Source: Palauibacter sp965207805 (GTDB lineage Bacteria; Gemmatimonadota; Gemmatimonadetes; Palauibacterales; Palauibacteraceae). Taken from it: 64,000 nucleotides of DNA. The notes under the pieces are model-generated. The model had not been told where the DNA came from, ran no database searches, and was given only the letters and a program-made list of their open reading frames with translations. Position numbers and translations under genes: made by a program. The DNA is taken from the NCBI GenBank assembly GCA_965207805.1, contig OZ242312.1:372001-436000 (forward strand). The letters run 5' to 3'. Position 1 is the stretch's first letter, and every line of letters starts with the position of its first letter. Positions 26,389 to 34,313 of the stretch are shown in pieces.

Positions 26389-27192
26389 GCCGAGGAAGAG
26401 GCGCTAGCTGCTAAAAGAGCCTTCACGATACCTGAGCGCGGCGGGGAGAAGCAAACCGGCGGACGCAGTGGCCGCCGGCGTCACCGTTCGGCCGGAGCTT
26501 TGCTTGGCTCGAAGAGTCGGCAGCGGATCGCGGCCACAATCGAGTTCCCGATGCCGAACGAGCGGTGTGCATGGGACATCGGTGTCCGTGTGCACGCAAT
26601 CCGCTCGTGCGATGCGCACCTCGCCGGTGCCGCATGTGGCTGGCCGCCCTGATGTTGCGCCACGGCCGCCGAACCGCCGGTGCCGATCCGGGCCATCGGG
26701 CCGTGGATGGGAGCGACCCGTCGGTTTCGATGCCCGGTGCGGGCATCGCGGGCGGTGGGGATGCGCATACCCCCACCCGCCGCCTCGGGTCGCTCCCATT
26801 CCAGCAATCCCGTGCGGGAAGGCCATGAGCGCCGCCGTGAGGGCGGCGGATGACCGTAGCGTCCATGCCGACGCCGAATCGAGCCCAAGGGGACGGCGGA
26901 CCCTCCCCCGCGCGGCGACGAGGGCCGGCGCCTCGCCCGGCAGGGCGGTCGCCTGCAACCCGCGAACCTTGTTCGGAGCGCGGACCTTTTTGGGGGGGGT
27001 CGGAGGGGGGGCAGCGCCACCCCTCGCCAGCCGCGAATGTTGAACATCGCGTGGGCTGGCTTAGGACCAATAACAGGTCCTGAGCCAGCCCGGCGAACGC
27101 CGCCGAAACGCCTCTCCGGGCACCGCCCGGAACAGCCTCGACCGGGCCGTCGTGGGCAACCCCCATCGGCATCGCTGCACCGCACATCCAAG
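26389..27192. other. Palindrome-rich 0.8 kb region without a recognisable gene
   Basis: No frame here resembles a protein; the long open frames are high-GC shadows with Arg/Pro-rich sequence. The DNA holds many inverted repeats. TGGGAGCGACCCG (26708-26720) pairs with its exact complement at 26786-26798, enclosing further hairpins (GATGCCCG/CGGGCATC, and GGTGGGG with its partner around ATGCGCAT). A 15-bp stem with one mismatch lies at 27054-27090, and GCCGCC/GGGCGGC at about 26832-26847. It also has G-runs near 26993-27009. A structured RNA, an origin or a recombination region is possible. Confidence 0.5.
27054..27090. other. 15-bp stem-loop inside the element
   Basis: GGCTGGCTTAGGACC, the loop AATAACA and GGTCCTGAGCCAGCC form a 15-bp stem with a single T/G mismatch. 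It is not followed by a T-run on either strand, so it is not a standard terminator. Confidence 0.6.
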
Positions 27193-27627
27193 TCACTCCC
27201 AACCTCTCTCCGAATACGGGATGCCTTCCGCGATCTTGAGGAGCGCTTCGGCCAGGTAGGTGACGATCGGACCGGGGAGCCCGCGGAGGTCGAACCAGCG
27301 CCAGCCGGCGCACTTGTCCGGCTCGCGGTTCAGGATGTCTCCGGTCCACTTCCACGCCTCGAAGAACAGGGCGATGCGCCCTTCGTCGGTGTGGTGGTGC
27401 ATGGCGTGCACGAATCTCAGATCGGCGGCCTCGACGACGACACCCGTCTCCTCGGCGGCTTCCCGGATCAAGCCGGCGGTGACCGCTTCACCGTCCTCCA
27501 AGTGTCCCGATGGCACGCCGTACATTCCATCCGCGAACCCGGTCCCGATCCGTCGTCCCAGCAAGACCTGTCGATGGCGGCGAAGGATCAGATGGAGATC
27601 GACGCAGCAGGAGTATCTCAGGGACAA
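27193..27627 (-). CDS. NUDIX hydrolase
   Basis: This 144-residue protein has a full Nudix box (GHLEDGEAVTAGLIREAAEE then TGV), the Mg-dependent catalytic motif that cleaves nucleoside diphosphate-linked compounds. The N-terminal strand CVDLHLILRRHRQVLLGRR is typical of MutT-like members. The TTG at 27627 is favoured because GGAGGTGA lies upstream at proper spacing; a TTG at 27633 would be too close to it. The substrate is unknown. It lies between the integrase and the palindromic region inside the element and is probably cargo. Confidence 0.85.
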   Translation of the reverse strand: MSLRYSCCVDLHLILRRHRQVLLGRRIGTGFADGMYGVPSGHLEDGEAVTAGLIREAAEETGVVVEAADLRFVHAMHHHTDEGRIALFFEAWKWTGDILNREPDKCAGWRWFDLRGLPGPIVTYLAEALLKIAEGIPYSERGWE

Positions 27628-27839
27628 GCGCAATCACCTCCGCTCGCGGGCGGTTGCCGATCTGCCATCACGGACTGAACGCGAACACCGGACCTGCCGC
27701 TGGTCAAGCGGTTTCGGCCTACCCTTACCCCTCGGGGACCCGAGTTCGTCGATTCTCGGCCATCCTGTGGCCCGTAGATCAACCGAAAGACCCTTGGATA
27801 GACCGGAAACGGCTTCCGAGTTCCGGTTGCGGGGTCGGG

Positions 27840-29060
27840 TCAGGTCTCGGCGCTCGCTCTCCCCGCCAGATACGCCGCCCAATCGTCCATGAGCCGACGC
27901 CTCCGCTCGAACAGGTCGGTACGCCGGTACGCGGCCTCGACCTTGTTCTGGACCACATGCGCCAGCGCCGCCTCGACAACCTCCCGGGGATGGTCCGTTT
28001 CCTCGGCGGCCCAGTCCCGGAACGACGACCGGAACCCGTGCGGCACCGCCGCGATCCGGTGCTTGCGGATCAACTGCCGCAACCGCTGTTCGATAAGGGG
28101 CCGCCCGTTCGACCGAGTGAACACCAACCGGCTGTCCTCGCCGCCAAGCCTCCGGGCCTCGTCAAGGATTTCCACGGCGCGGCCACACAGCGGCACCCGG
28201 TGCTCCCGCTTCGCCTTCATGCGCGTCGCGGGCACCGTCCACACTCTCTCGGCCAAATCGATCTCGGACCATTCGGCCCAGCGCACCTCGCCCCACCTCG
28301 CCGCCGTCAGCACCAGAAACTCGAAGGCCAGCCGGGCCACCGGCATTTCGTCCGTCGTCCGTACCTTCCCGATTGCCGCTCCAACCTCCCGGGGAGGAAG
28401 CGCCTTCATGTGCTTCACGACCCGGTTCTGCGGCCCGAGCACCGACCGGACCCGGTCGCAGGGGTTGTCGGTCCGGTACTCCATCGCCACGGCCCACTCG
28501 AACACCGAGCGCATGCGCTGATGCACCGACTGCGCCGTGGACCCCTTCGAGTGCCAGATCGGGGTCAGGATCTCCAGCACGTCGGCCGTCGCCACCTCCG
28601 AAACCGCGATGTCGCCGATCCGGGGAAAGGCGTAGCGCCGCAGAGTCGATAGCCAGTCCTTCCCGTGCTGCTTGCTGCGCCATCCGGCCTGCTTCTGCTT
28701 CAGGACGCGCCCGGTCGCCTCGGCGAAGCTGGGAATACCCCTTGCCCGCCGTCTCTCGGCGAGCGGATCGCCGCCCTCGCGGGCGAGCTTCCGGTTGGCC
28801 CGCGCCTTCTCGCGGGCCTCGGCCAGCGACACGAGGGCGACGCTGCCGAGTCCGAAGTCGCGGCGGCGGCCGCGAATGACGAGGCGCTGCACCCAGCTCC
28901 GGGCACCGCTCGGTTGGACGTAGAGATAGAGTCCATTGCCGTCGCAATGCCTCCCGGGACGTGCGGAGCGCACGAAGGCAGCCGAGAGCCGCTTGTGGGG
29001 GTGGCGGCCCTTCGGCTTGGTTTTCCGGGTCGGAGTGGGTGTTGGGGTTACGTCATCCAT
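27840..29060 (-). CDS. P4-type tyrosine integrase
   Basis: This 406-residue site-specific recombinase of the P4/DUF4102 type has the arm-binding N-terminal domain (HCDGNGLYLYVQPSGARSWV to LVSLAEAREKARANRKLA), a SAM-like core-binding domain, and a catalytic domain. Catalytic residues are visible as Arg in TAARWGEVRW, His-x-x-Arg in HGFRSSFRDW, His in ALAHVV and the nucleophile Tyr in AAYRRTD. It lies about 150 bases from the right core repeat and reads inward, as integrases usually do. The family mostly uses tRNA gene ends; here the target is a protein gene. Confidence 0.93.
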   Translation of the reverse strand: MDDVTPTPTPTRKTKPKGRHPHKRLSAAFVRSARPGRHCDGNGLYLYVQPSGARSWVQRLVIRGRRRDFGLGSVALVSLAEAREKARANRKLAREGGDPLAERRRARGIPSFAEATGRVLKQKQAGWRSKQHGKDWLSTLRRYAFPRIGDIAVSEVATADVLEILTPIWHSKGSTAQSVHQRMRSVFEWAVAMEYRTDNPCDRVRSVLGPQNRVVKHMKALPPREVGAAIGKVRTTDEMPVARLAFEFLVLTAARWGEVRWAEWSEIDLAERVWTVPATRMKAKREHRVPLCGRAVEILDEARRLGGEDSRLVFTRSNGRPLIEQRLRQLIRKHRIAAVPHGFRSSFRDWAAEETDHPREVVEAALAHVVQNKVEAAYRRTDLFERRRRLMDDWAAYLAGRASAET

Positions 29061-29179
29061 TACCTCATAATATGTGGGATCGGATCGGAAGTCAAGGAAC
29101 GTGGCGGGAGCCCGAGCGCGGGCATGTGAAGATATAAACCCATGAACAGCAATGATATAAGATACTTACCGGAACATCG

Positions 29180-30721
29180 TTGGACGCTACTGGATGTCAC
29201 TATGCTACAGTGACGGTGACCGTGACGGCGGCGGACGGGGGTGGACTGACGGCGGCGCAGACCGTCTCGGTGGGCGTGACGGACCGGGCGGCGCGCGAGG
29301 CGGTGTCGCACACGCTGGCCGGGCTGTCGCGTTCCCACTTGGCGAGCGCGCGCACGACGCTGGGCCGCCGGGCGACGGCGAGCCGGTCGGAGGCGTCGCG
29401 GCTGACGCTCCTGGGCCGCGACGTGCCGCTGGACAAGGATGGGGCGAAGTCGGCCGCCGAGCAGATGTGGGAGGGCTGGCTGTCCGGCGTATCCTCGCGC
29501 GCGCACTCCGGCGATGAGGCGAGCCTCGGCGATCTCTTCCGCGTCGAGGACCTCGTCCGCTTCACGGGCGGACGGGATCCGCTTCACGGCTCGGAGTTCC
29601 AGTTCGCGCTGGGCGGCGGACAGGGGGCTGGCGATGCCCAGGATCCCGGCGGCGGGGGCGGGCTGCGCTTCCAGCTCTGGGGCCAGGGCGACGTCCAGAC
29701 GTTCCAGGGCGCGCCGTCGGCCGCGAGCGACTACGACGGCGAGCTCAAGACCGGCTACGTCGGCGTGGACACGTGGCTGAGCGACAACTGGATGCTGGGC
29801 GTCGCCGTGGCGCGCAGCCGCGGCACCGGCGACTGGCGCACGGGCGGGACGGGCGGATCGCTCGAGACCCGGCTCGTGGCCGTCCACCCCTACCTGCAGT
29901 GGACCAGCGGGGCGACCTCGGTATGGGCCATGGGCGGTGCCGGCTGGGGCGATGCGGACAACGTGCGCGACCGCGGCGGCCGCACGGAGACGAGCGGGCT
30001 GGGCCTGCGCATGGGCCTCGTCGAGCTGCGCCGGCGGCTGGCCGCGAGCGGCGGCTTCGAGTTCGCCCTGCGGGCCGACGCCGGGTGGGCCGAACTCGCC
30101 ACCGACGACGGCACCGAGACCCTCGACGGCCAGACGGCCACCGTGGACCAGGTGCGCTTCGGCACCGAGCTGTCCCAGCAGCTCCGGCTGGGCGGCCTCA
30201 CGCTCTCCCCGTTCGGCGAGGCGCACGTGCGGCGCGACGGCGGCGACGGCCAGCCCGGCACCGGCCTCGAACTGATCGGCGGGCTCAGGGCCCAGGCCGG
30301 CATCCTGCGCATCGACGCCCAGGGCCGCATGCTCGCCGTCCACTCGGCCACGGGCTACGAGGAGCGCGGCTTCGGTGCCACCCTCAGCCTCGGCAGCCGC
30401 GGCGGGGAAGGGCCGTCCCTCTCCCTGTCCCCGCGCTGGGGCGACGCCATCGCGGGCGGAGGCGCGCTGTGGCAGGAGCAGGTCTACAGCCGCTACGTGC
30501 CCGCCGCGGCAGACGGCGGCCAGACGGTGCCCAGTGCCCGCGACCCGTGGGCGCTCGACCTGAGCGGAGGCTACGGCATGAGGATGCCCGGCGACCGCCT
30601 CCTCACCTGGTCGGGCTCCCTGAACCACTCATCCGCCGGCCCACGCTTCACCCTCGGCGCCCAACTCGGCTTCGGCCGCTCGTCCAGAGTCGAAACCACC
30701 CCCGGCGCCGTGGTCCCGTAG
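29180..30721 (+). CDS. Large surface protein, C-terminal beta-barrel fragment, split by integrative element
   Basis: This is the 3' part of the gene begun at 21789. After about ten element-derived codons it continues the native sequence at TVTVTAADGGGLTAAQTVSV, then a helical linker (SHTLAGLSRSHLASARTTLG) and a C-terminal domain of some 400 residues. Alternating hydrophobic strands rich in Gly and aromatic residues suggest an autotransporter-like outer-membrane barrel. A TTG at 29180 could start it but no signal peptide precedes it, so alone it should not reach the outer membrane. Only excision of the element would restore a secreted protein of about 1,540 residues. Confidence 0.8.
   Translation: MDATGCHYATVTVTVTAADGGGLTAAQTVSVGVTDRAAREAVSHTLAGLSRSHLASARTTLGRRATASRSEASRLTLLGRDVPLDKDGAKSAAEQMWEGWLSGVSSRAHSGDEASLGDLFRVEDLVRFTGGRDPLHGSEFQFALGGGQGAGDAQDPGGGGGLRFQLWGQGDVQTFQGAPSAASDYDGELKTGYVGVDTWLSDNWMLGVAVARSRGTGDWRTGGTGGSLETRLVAVHPYLQWTSGATSVWAMGGAGWGDADNVRDRGGRTETSGLGLRMGLVELRRRLAASGGFEFALRADAGWAELATDDGTETLDGQTATVDQVRFGTELSQQLRLGGLTLSPFGEAHVRRDGGDGQPGTGLELIGGLRAQAGILRIDAQGRMLAVHSATGYEERGFGATLSLGSRGGEGPSLSLSPRWGDAIAGGGALWQEQVYSRYVPAAADGGQTVPSARDPWALDLSGGYGMRMPGDRLLTWSGSLNHSSAGPRFTLGAQLGFGRSSRVETTPGAVVP
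29212..29219 (+). repeat. Right core repeat of the integrative element (attR)
   Basis: GACGGTGA, identical to 24902-24909 and in the same codon phase (ACG GTG A). Native protein sequence resumes here. Confidence 0.7.
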
Positions 30722-30739
30722 CAGCCTGAGGCGATCCGT

Positions 30740-30776
30740 AGCGGGGTGAGCCGGCCACGGAGCGGGCCGCCCCGCT
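30740..30776. terminator. Hairpin between convergent genes
   Basis: AGCGGGG (30740-30746) pairs with CCCCGCT (30770-30776), with further pairing of GGCC stretches inside. It lies between the convergent barrel fragment and the membrane protein gene, where a bidirectional terminator would be expected. No T-run is seen. Confidence 0.35.
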
Positions 30777-30788
30777 AGGTGGGGCGGG

Positions 30789-31265
30789 CTACATGGGGCG
30801 GATGGTGCCGAGCAGCGTGACGATCAGGATCAGGACGCCGTTGATCGAGGCCACGATCGCGTTCGTCTTTCGGAACTTCACGAACGACGCGCTTGCCTCC
30901 CCCGCGTTGGCGGACGCCTCCGCGGCGCGCGCGAGCCTTCCCGAGTTCGGGATCTGAACCGCGACGGCGAGGACGAAGGCGATGAGCCCCAGCACCTGCA
31001 TCTGAAACTGCCAGTGCGGCGTGAGCCGGAAGACGCCGTAGCCGCCCAGCCCGGCGAGGCCGAAGCCGGCGATCGTGGTCAGCAGCATGCCGAGGAGCCC
31101 GGGGCCCCTGAGCAGCCGGTGGCCGGCGCGATAGATGAACGCGACCACGTTCCGGTCGCCCGTCTTGTTGGCCCGGACGCCGAGGATCGCGAGCGAGAAG
31201 GTGACGCCGAACCACAGCGCCAGCCCGATCAGATGCAGAAAGAGCATCACTCCACGCATGTCCAT
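30789..31265 (-). CDS. Four-helix membrane protein of unknown function
   Basis: This 158-residue protein has four predicted membrane segments: GVMLFLHLIGLALWFGVTFS, GMLLTTIAGFGLAGLGG, VLGLIAFVLAVAV and INGVLILIVTLLGTI. It resembles small DUF2269-like or CopD-like membrane proteins. The start at 31265 (MDMRGVML) puts the first helix next to the N-terminus; upstream sequence in frame is Arg-rich and unlikely to be coding. It is divergent from the GlcD-type dehydrogenase, and no role can be assigned. Confidence 0.7.
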   Translation of the reverse strand: MDMRGVMLFLHLIGLALWFGVTFSLAILGVRANKTGDRNVVAFIYRAGHRLLRGPGLLGMLLTTIAGFGLAGLGGYGVFRLTPHWQFQMQVLGLIAFVLAVAVQIPNSGRLARAAEASANAGEASASFVKFRKTNAIVASINGVLILIVTLLGTIRPM

Positions 31266-31372
31266 GCGCGCAAAGTCCGGGTGGCGCCGGGACGGGTCAA
31301 GAGACCGGGCTCGGGATCGCCGTCCCCGGGATCTCGTTTGACGAACGGCGGGGCCCGGCGGCAACGTCCGGC

Positions 31373-32770
31373 ATGAGCATGATCGCGCAGACGAACCGGA
31401 CTCCGCTCCCGGCGGCGCTCGAGAACGAACTCGAAGAGGTGTTCGGCGACCGGTTCACGACGGCCGAGGCGATGCGCCGGCAGCACGGCGAGGGCGAATC
31501 GTTCCACGCCAACGAGCCGCCCGACGCGGTCGTCTTCCCGGAGTCCACGGCCGAGGTGTCCGCCGTCGTGCGCGCCTGCCACCGGCACGACGTCCCCATG
31601 ATCGGGTTCGGGGCCGGGACCTCGCTCGAAGGGCATGTCGCCGCATTGCGCGGGGGAGTGACGATCGCCACGAGTGGTCTGACGCGCCTCATCGAACTCA
31701 ACCCCGAGGACATGGACTGCCGCGTCGAGGCGGGGATGACTCGCAAGGCGCTGGAGCAGCACCTGAAGGGGACGGGCCTCTTCTTCCCCATCGACCCGGG
31801 CGCCGACGCGAGCCTGGGCGGGATGGCCGCGACCGGGGCTTCCGGAACGACCACGGTCCGCTACGGCACGATGCGCGAGAACGTGCTCGGACTCACCGTC
31901 GTCCTCCCGGACGGGACCGTGATCCGGACGGGCGGGCGGGCGAGAAAATCCTCCGCCGGCTACGACCTCACCCGGCTCTTCCTCGGCTCCGAGGGCACGA
32001 TCGGCATCATCACGGAGGTCCTCCTCCGGCTGCACGGCATCCCGGAGGCGATCGCCTCGGCGGTGTGCTCCTTCCCGACGCTGGCCGACGCGGTGGACGC
32101 GGTGATCTACACGATCCAGAGCGGGGTGCCCGTCGCGCGCGTCGAACTCCTCGACGACGTGCAGATGGACGCGGTGAACCGGTACTCCGACTTCGACTAT
32201 CCCGTGCGCCCCACGCTCTTCTTCGAGTTCCACGGGACGGCCGCCGGCGTCGAGGAGCAGTCGACCGAAGTGGGTCTCATCGCGAAGGAACTCGGCGGGA
32301 CGGACTTCGAGTGGGCCACGCGCGCCGAGGAACGCTCCCGGCTGTGGGCCGCCCGGCACGAGGCCTACTACGCGTCGCTCGCCCTCCGTCCGGGCTCCCG
32401 GGGGTGGGCGACGGACGTCTGCGTCCCGATCTCGTCGCTCGCCGACTGTCTCCTGAAGACCCGGGAAGAGATCGACGCGGAAGGTCTGCTGGCGCCGATC
32501 GTCGCCCACGCGGGAGACGGCAACTTCCACGTCCTCTTCATCATCGATCCAGACGATGAGGAGGAGATGGCGCGCGCGAAGCGGGTGAACGCGCGCATGA
32601 TCGAGCAGGCGATCTCGGTCGGGGGCACCTGCACCGGCGAGCACGGGGTCGGCTACGGCAAGGTCCCCTACATGCGGGCCCAGCACGGAGATGCGGTCGA
32701 CGCCATGCGCTCGATCAAGGAGGCGCTCGACCCGAAGGGCCTCATGAACCCCGGAAAGGTGGTCGCATGA
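31373..32770 (+). CDS. FAD-binding D-lactate/glycolate dehydrogenase (GlcD family)
   Basis: This 465-residue flavoprotein oxidises a 2-hydroxy acid such as D-lactate or glycolate. The FAD-binding PCMH half has VPMIGFGAGTSLEGHVAALR and DPGADASLGGMAATGASGTT. The C-terminal half carries the metal and substrate site HAGDGNFHVLFIIDPDD and the final GTCTGEHGVGYGK. No Fe-S partner domain or glcE/glcF gene is next to it, which favours the single-subunit D-lactate dehydrogenase type. It overlaps the deacylase gene by ATGA, so the two are probably made together. Confidence 0.87.
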   Translation: MSMIAQTNRTPLPAALENELEEVFGDRFTTAEAMRRQHGEGESFHANEPPDAVVFPESTAEVSAVVRACHRHDVPMIGFGAGTSLEGHVAALRGGVTIATSGLTRLIELNPEDMDCRVEAGMTRKALEQHLKGTGLFFPIDPGADASLGGMAATGASGTTTVRYGTMRENVLGLTVVLPDGTVIRTGGRARKSSAGYDLTRLFLGSEGTIGIITEVLLRLHGIPEAIASAVCSFPTLADAVDAVIYTIQSGVPVARVELLDDVQMDAVNRYSDFDYPVRPTLFFEFHGTAAGVEEQSTEVGLIAKELGGTDFEWATRAEERSRLWAARHEAYYASLALRPGSRGWATDVCVPISSLADCLLKTREEIDAEGLLAPIVAHAGDGNFHVLFIIDPDDEEEMARAKRVNARMIEQAISVGGTCTGEHGVGYGKVPYMRAQHGDAVDAMRSIKEALDPKGLMNPGKVVA

Positions 32771-34266
32771 CGATCGACACCCGCATGTGGCTGGCGGCTC
32801 TCGCGTTCGCGGCCTGCGCGTCGCCCGAGAGTGCCCCGGAAGGCGGGGACGCCGCCGCCGGAGCGGAAGGGGTCGCGGACCTCGTCATCCTCGGCGGCCG
32901 GGTCATGGACCCGGAGACGCGACTGGACGCCGTGCGCGACGTCGCGGTCGCCGACGGACGCATCACGGCCATCGCCGAAGGGGGCGCCGCGGGACGGGAC
33001 ACGATCGACGCCGCGGGCCTTGTCGTCGCGCCCGGCTTCGTCGACCTGCACGCCCACGGACAGGATACGGTGAGCGCGAAGCTCCAGGCGCTCGACGGCG
33101 TGACGACGGCCCTCGAGATGGAACTCGGCGTGTACCCGGTGGCCGAATGGGTCGCCTCCCGCGAAGGGACGGCGCCCATCCACTTCGGGGCGACGGTGAG
33201 CCACCCGGGGGCGCGCACGAAGCTGCTCGCGGGCTTTGATGTCGGCCACTCGGTGATGACGCCGCCGGGCGAGGCCAGCCCCTTCGAGTTCGATGCGGTC
33301 TACGGGGCCGTCGACGACGACCAGATGCTCGAACTGAACGGGCTCATCGCGTCGGGCCTGGAGGAGGGCGGGCTCGGGATCGGGTTCGGCATCACGTACA
33401 CGCCGGGCGCCTCGCGGACGGAGATCTACCGCGTCTTCCAGCTCGCGGCCGCGCAGGGGGCGCCGGCCTACGTCCACATCCGGGGCGAGAACTCGGGCGG
33501 CACGCTGGGGGCCTTCCAGGAGGTGATCGCGAACGCGCTCTCGACCGGGGCCTCGCTCCACATCGTCCACATGAACTCGAGCGCCGACGAGATGGCGCGC
33601 ATGACGCTGGAGATGATCCGCGGGGCGCGCGAGCGCGGGATCGACATCACGACGGAGTCCTATCCCTACACGGCGGGCTCGACGCGGATCGAATCGGCCC
33701 TGTTCGATCCGTGGGAGGGCCGCTCCGACGAGGAATACGGCAGCCTACAGTGGTCCGGGACGCCGGAACGGCTGAACGCCGCGACGTTCCGGCGCTACCG
33801 GGAGCAGGGCGGCTGGGTCGTGATCCACGGGAGGAGCGAGGAGACGAACGAGTGGATCGTCGCGCAGCCTGACGTGATCGTGGCGAGCGACGGAATCCCG
33901 TACCTGTACCAGGCGATCCACCCGCGCGGCGCGGGGACGTATTCACGGGTGCTCGGATACTACGTGCGCGAGCGCGGGGCGCTGAGCCTGATGGACGCGC
34001 TCGCGAAGATGACGATCCTGCCGGCGCAGCGCGTCGAAGGGTTCGCCCCGGTCATGGCCCGCAAGGGAAGGGTCCAGGTCGGCGCGGATGCGGACATCGT
34101 CGTGTTCGATCCGGAGACGATCATCGACCGCGCGACGTACGCGGACCCGGCCGCGCCGTCGGAGGGGGTCGCGTACCTGCTGGTCGAGGGGACCGCCGTG
34201 GTCCGGGACGGAGCGATCGTGCCCGGTGTCTACCCCGGCCGCGCGATCACGAGCGGCACCCGGTAG
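32767..34266 (+). CDS. N-acyl-D-amino-acid deacylase family amidohydrolase (exported)
   Basis: This 499-residue metal-dependent amidohydrolase of the D-aminoacylase type has the first metal motif GFVDLHAHGQDT. The middle motif AYVHIRGENSGG and the late Asp-containing VIVASDGIPYLY follow, and the C-terminal strand closes the composite beta-domain (GADADIVVFDPETI). The N-terminus (MWLAALAFAAC) is a signal with a lipobox-like end, so it probably acts in the periplasm. Its overlap with the 2-hydroxy-acid dehydrogenase suggests joint catabolism, but the true substrate cannot be read from sequence. Confidence 0.85.
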   Translation: MTIDTRMWLAALAFAACASPESAPEGGDAAAGAEGVADLVILGGRVMDPETRLDAVRDVAVADGRITAIAEGGAAGRDTIDAAGLVVAPGFVDLHAHGQDTVSAKLQALDGVTTALEMELGVYPVAEWVASREGTAPIHFGATVSHPGARTKLLAGFDVGHSVMTPPGEASPFEFDAVYGAVDDDQMLELNGLIASGLEEGGLGIGFGITYTPGASRTEIYRVFQLAAAQGAPAYVHIRGENSGGTLGAFQEVIANALSTGASLHIVHMNSSADEMARMTLEMIRGARERGIDITTESYPYTAGSTRIESALFDPWEGRSDEEYGSLQWSGTPERLNAATFRRYREQGGWVVIHGRSEETNEWIVAQPDVIVASDGIPYLYQAIHPRGAGTYSRVLGYYVRERGALSLMDALAKMTILPAQRVEGFAPVMARKGRVQVGADADIVVFDPETIIDRATYADPAAPSEGVAYLLVEGTAVVRDGAIVPGVYPGRAITSGTR

Positions 34267-34313
34267 CGTCGGTTCCCTCGCCGGGTCGACTATTCGACGG
34301 ACGGCTTTAGGCA

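Larger units (their letters stand above)
24902..29211. mobile_element. 4.3 kb integrative element inserted in a surface protein gene
   Basis: The element carries, all on the minus strand, a P4-type tyrosine integrase near the right end, a NUDIX hydrolase and a leucine-rich-repeat lipoprotein. It also carries about 0.8 kb of palindrome-rich DNA without a gene. Both ends are AT-rich compared with the host gene. Joining the two GACGGTGA copies yields an uninterrupted frame reading GYGTATVTVTAADGGG through the junction, which fixes the boundaries. No transfer, replication or excisionase gene is visible, so it is either a minimal mobilisable element or relies on other elements. Confidence 0.8.

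Noticed and set aside
26404..27355. Several open frames of 150-310 codons in the palindrome-rich part of the element
   Set aside because: They overlap in several frames on both strands with equal lengths and low-complexity Arg/Pro content. None has a plausible start with a ribosome site or a recognisable domain.
24915..29209. TGCTACA at 24915-24921 and 29203-29209 as the integration core
   Set aside because: Joining at this repeat puts the downstream sequence out of frame, while joining at GACGGTGA restores the native protein. The heptamer is probably coincidental or an arm feature.
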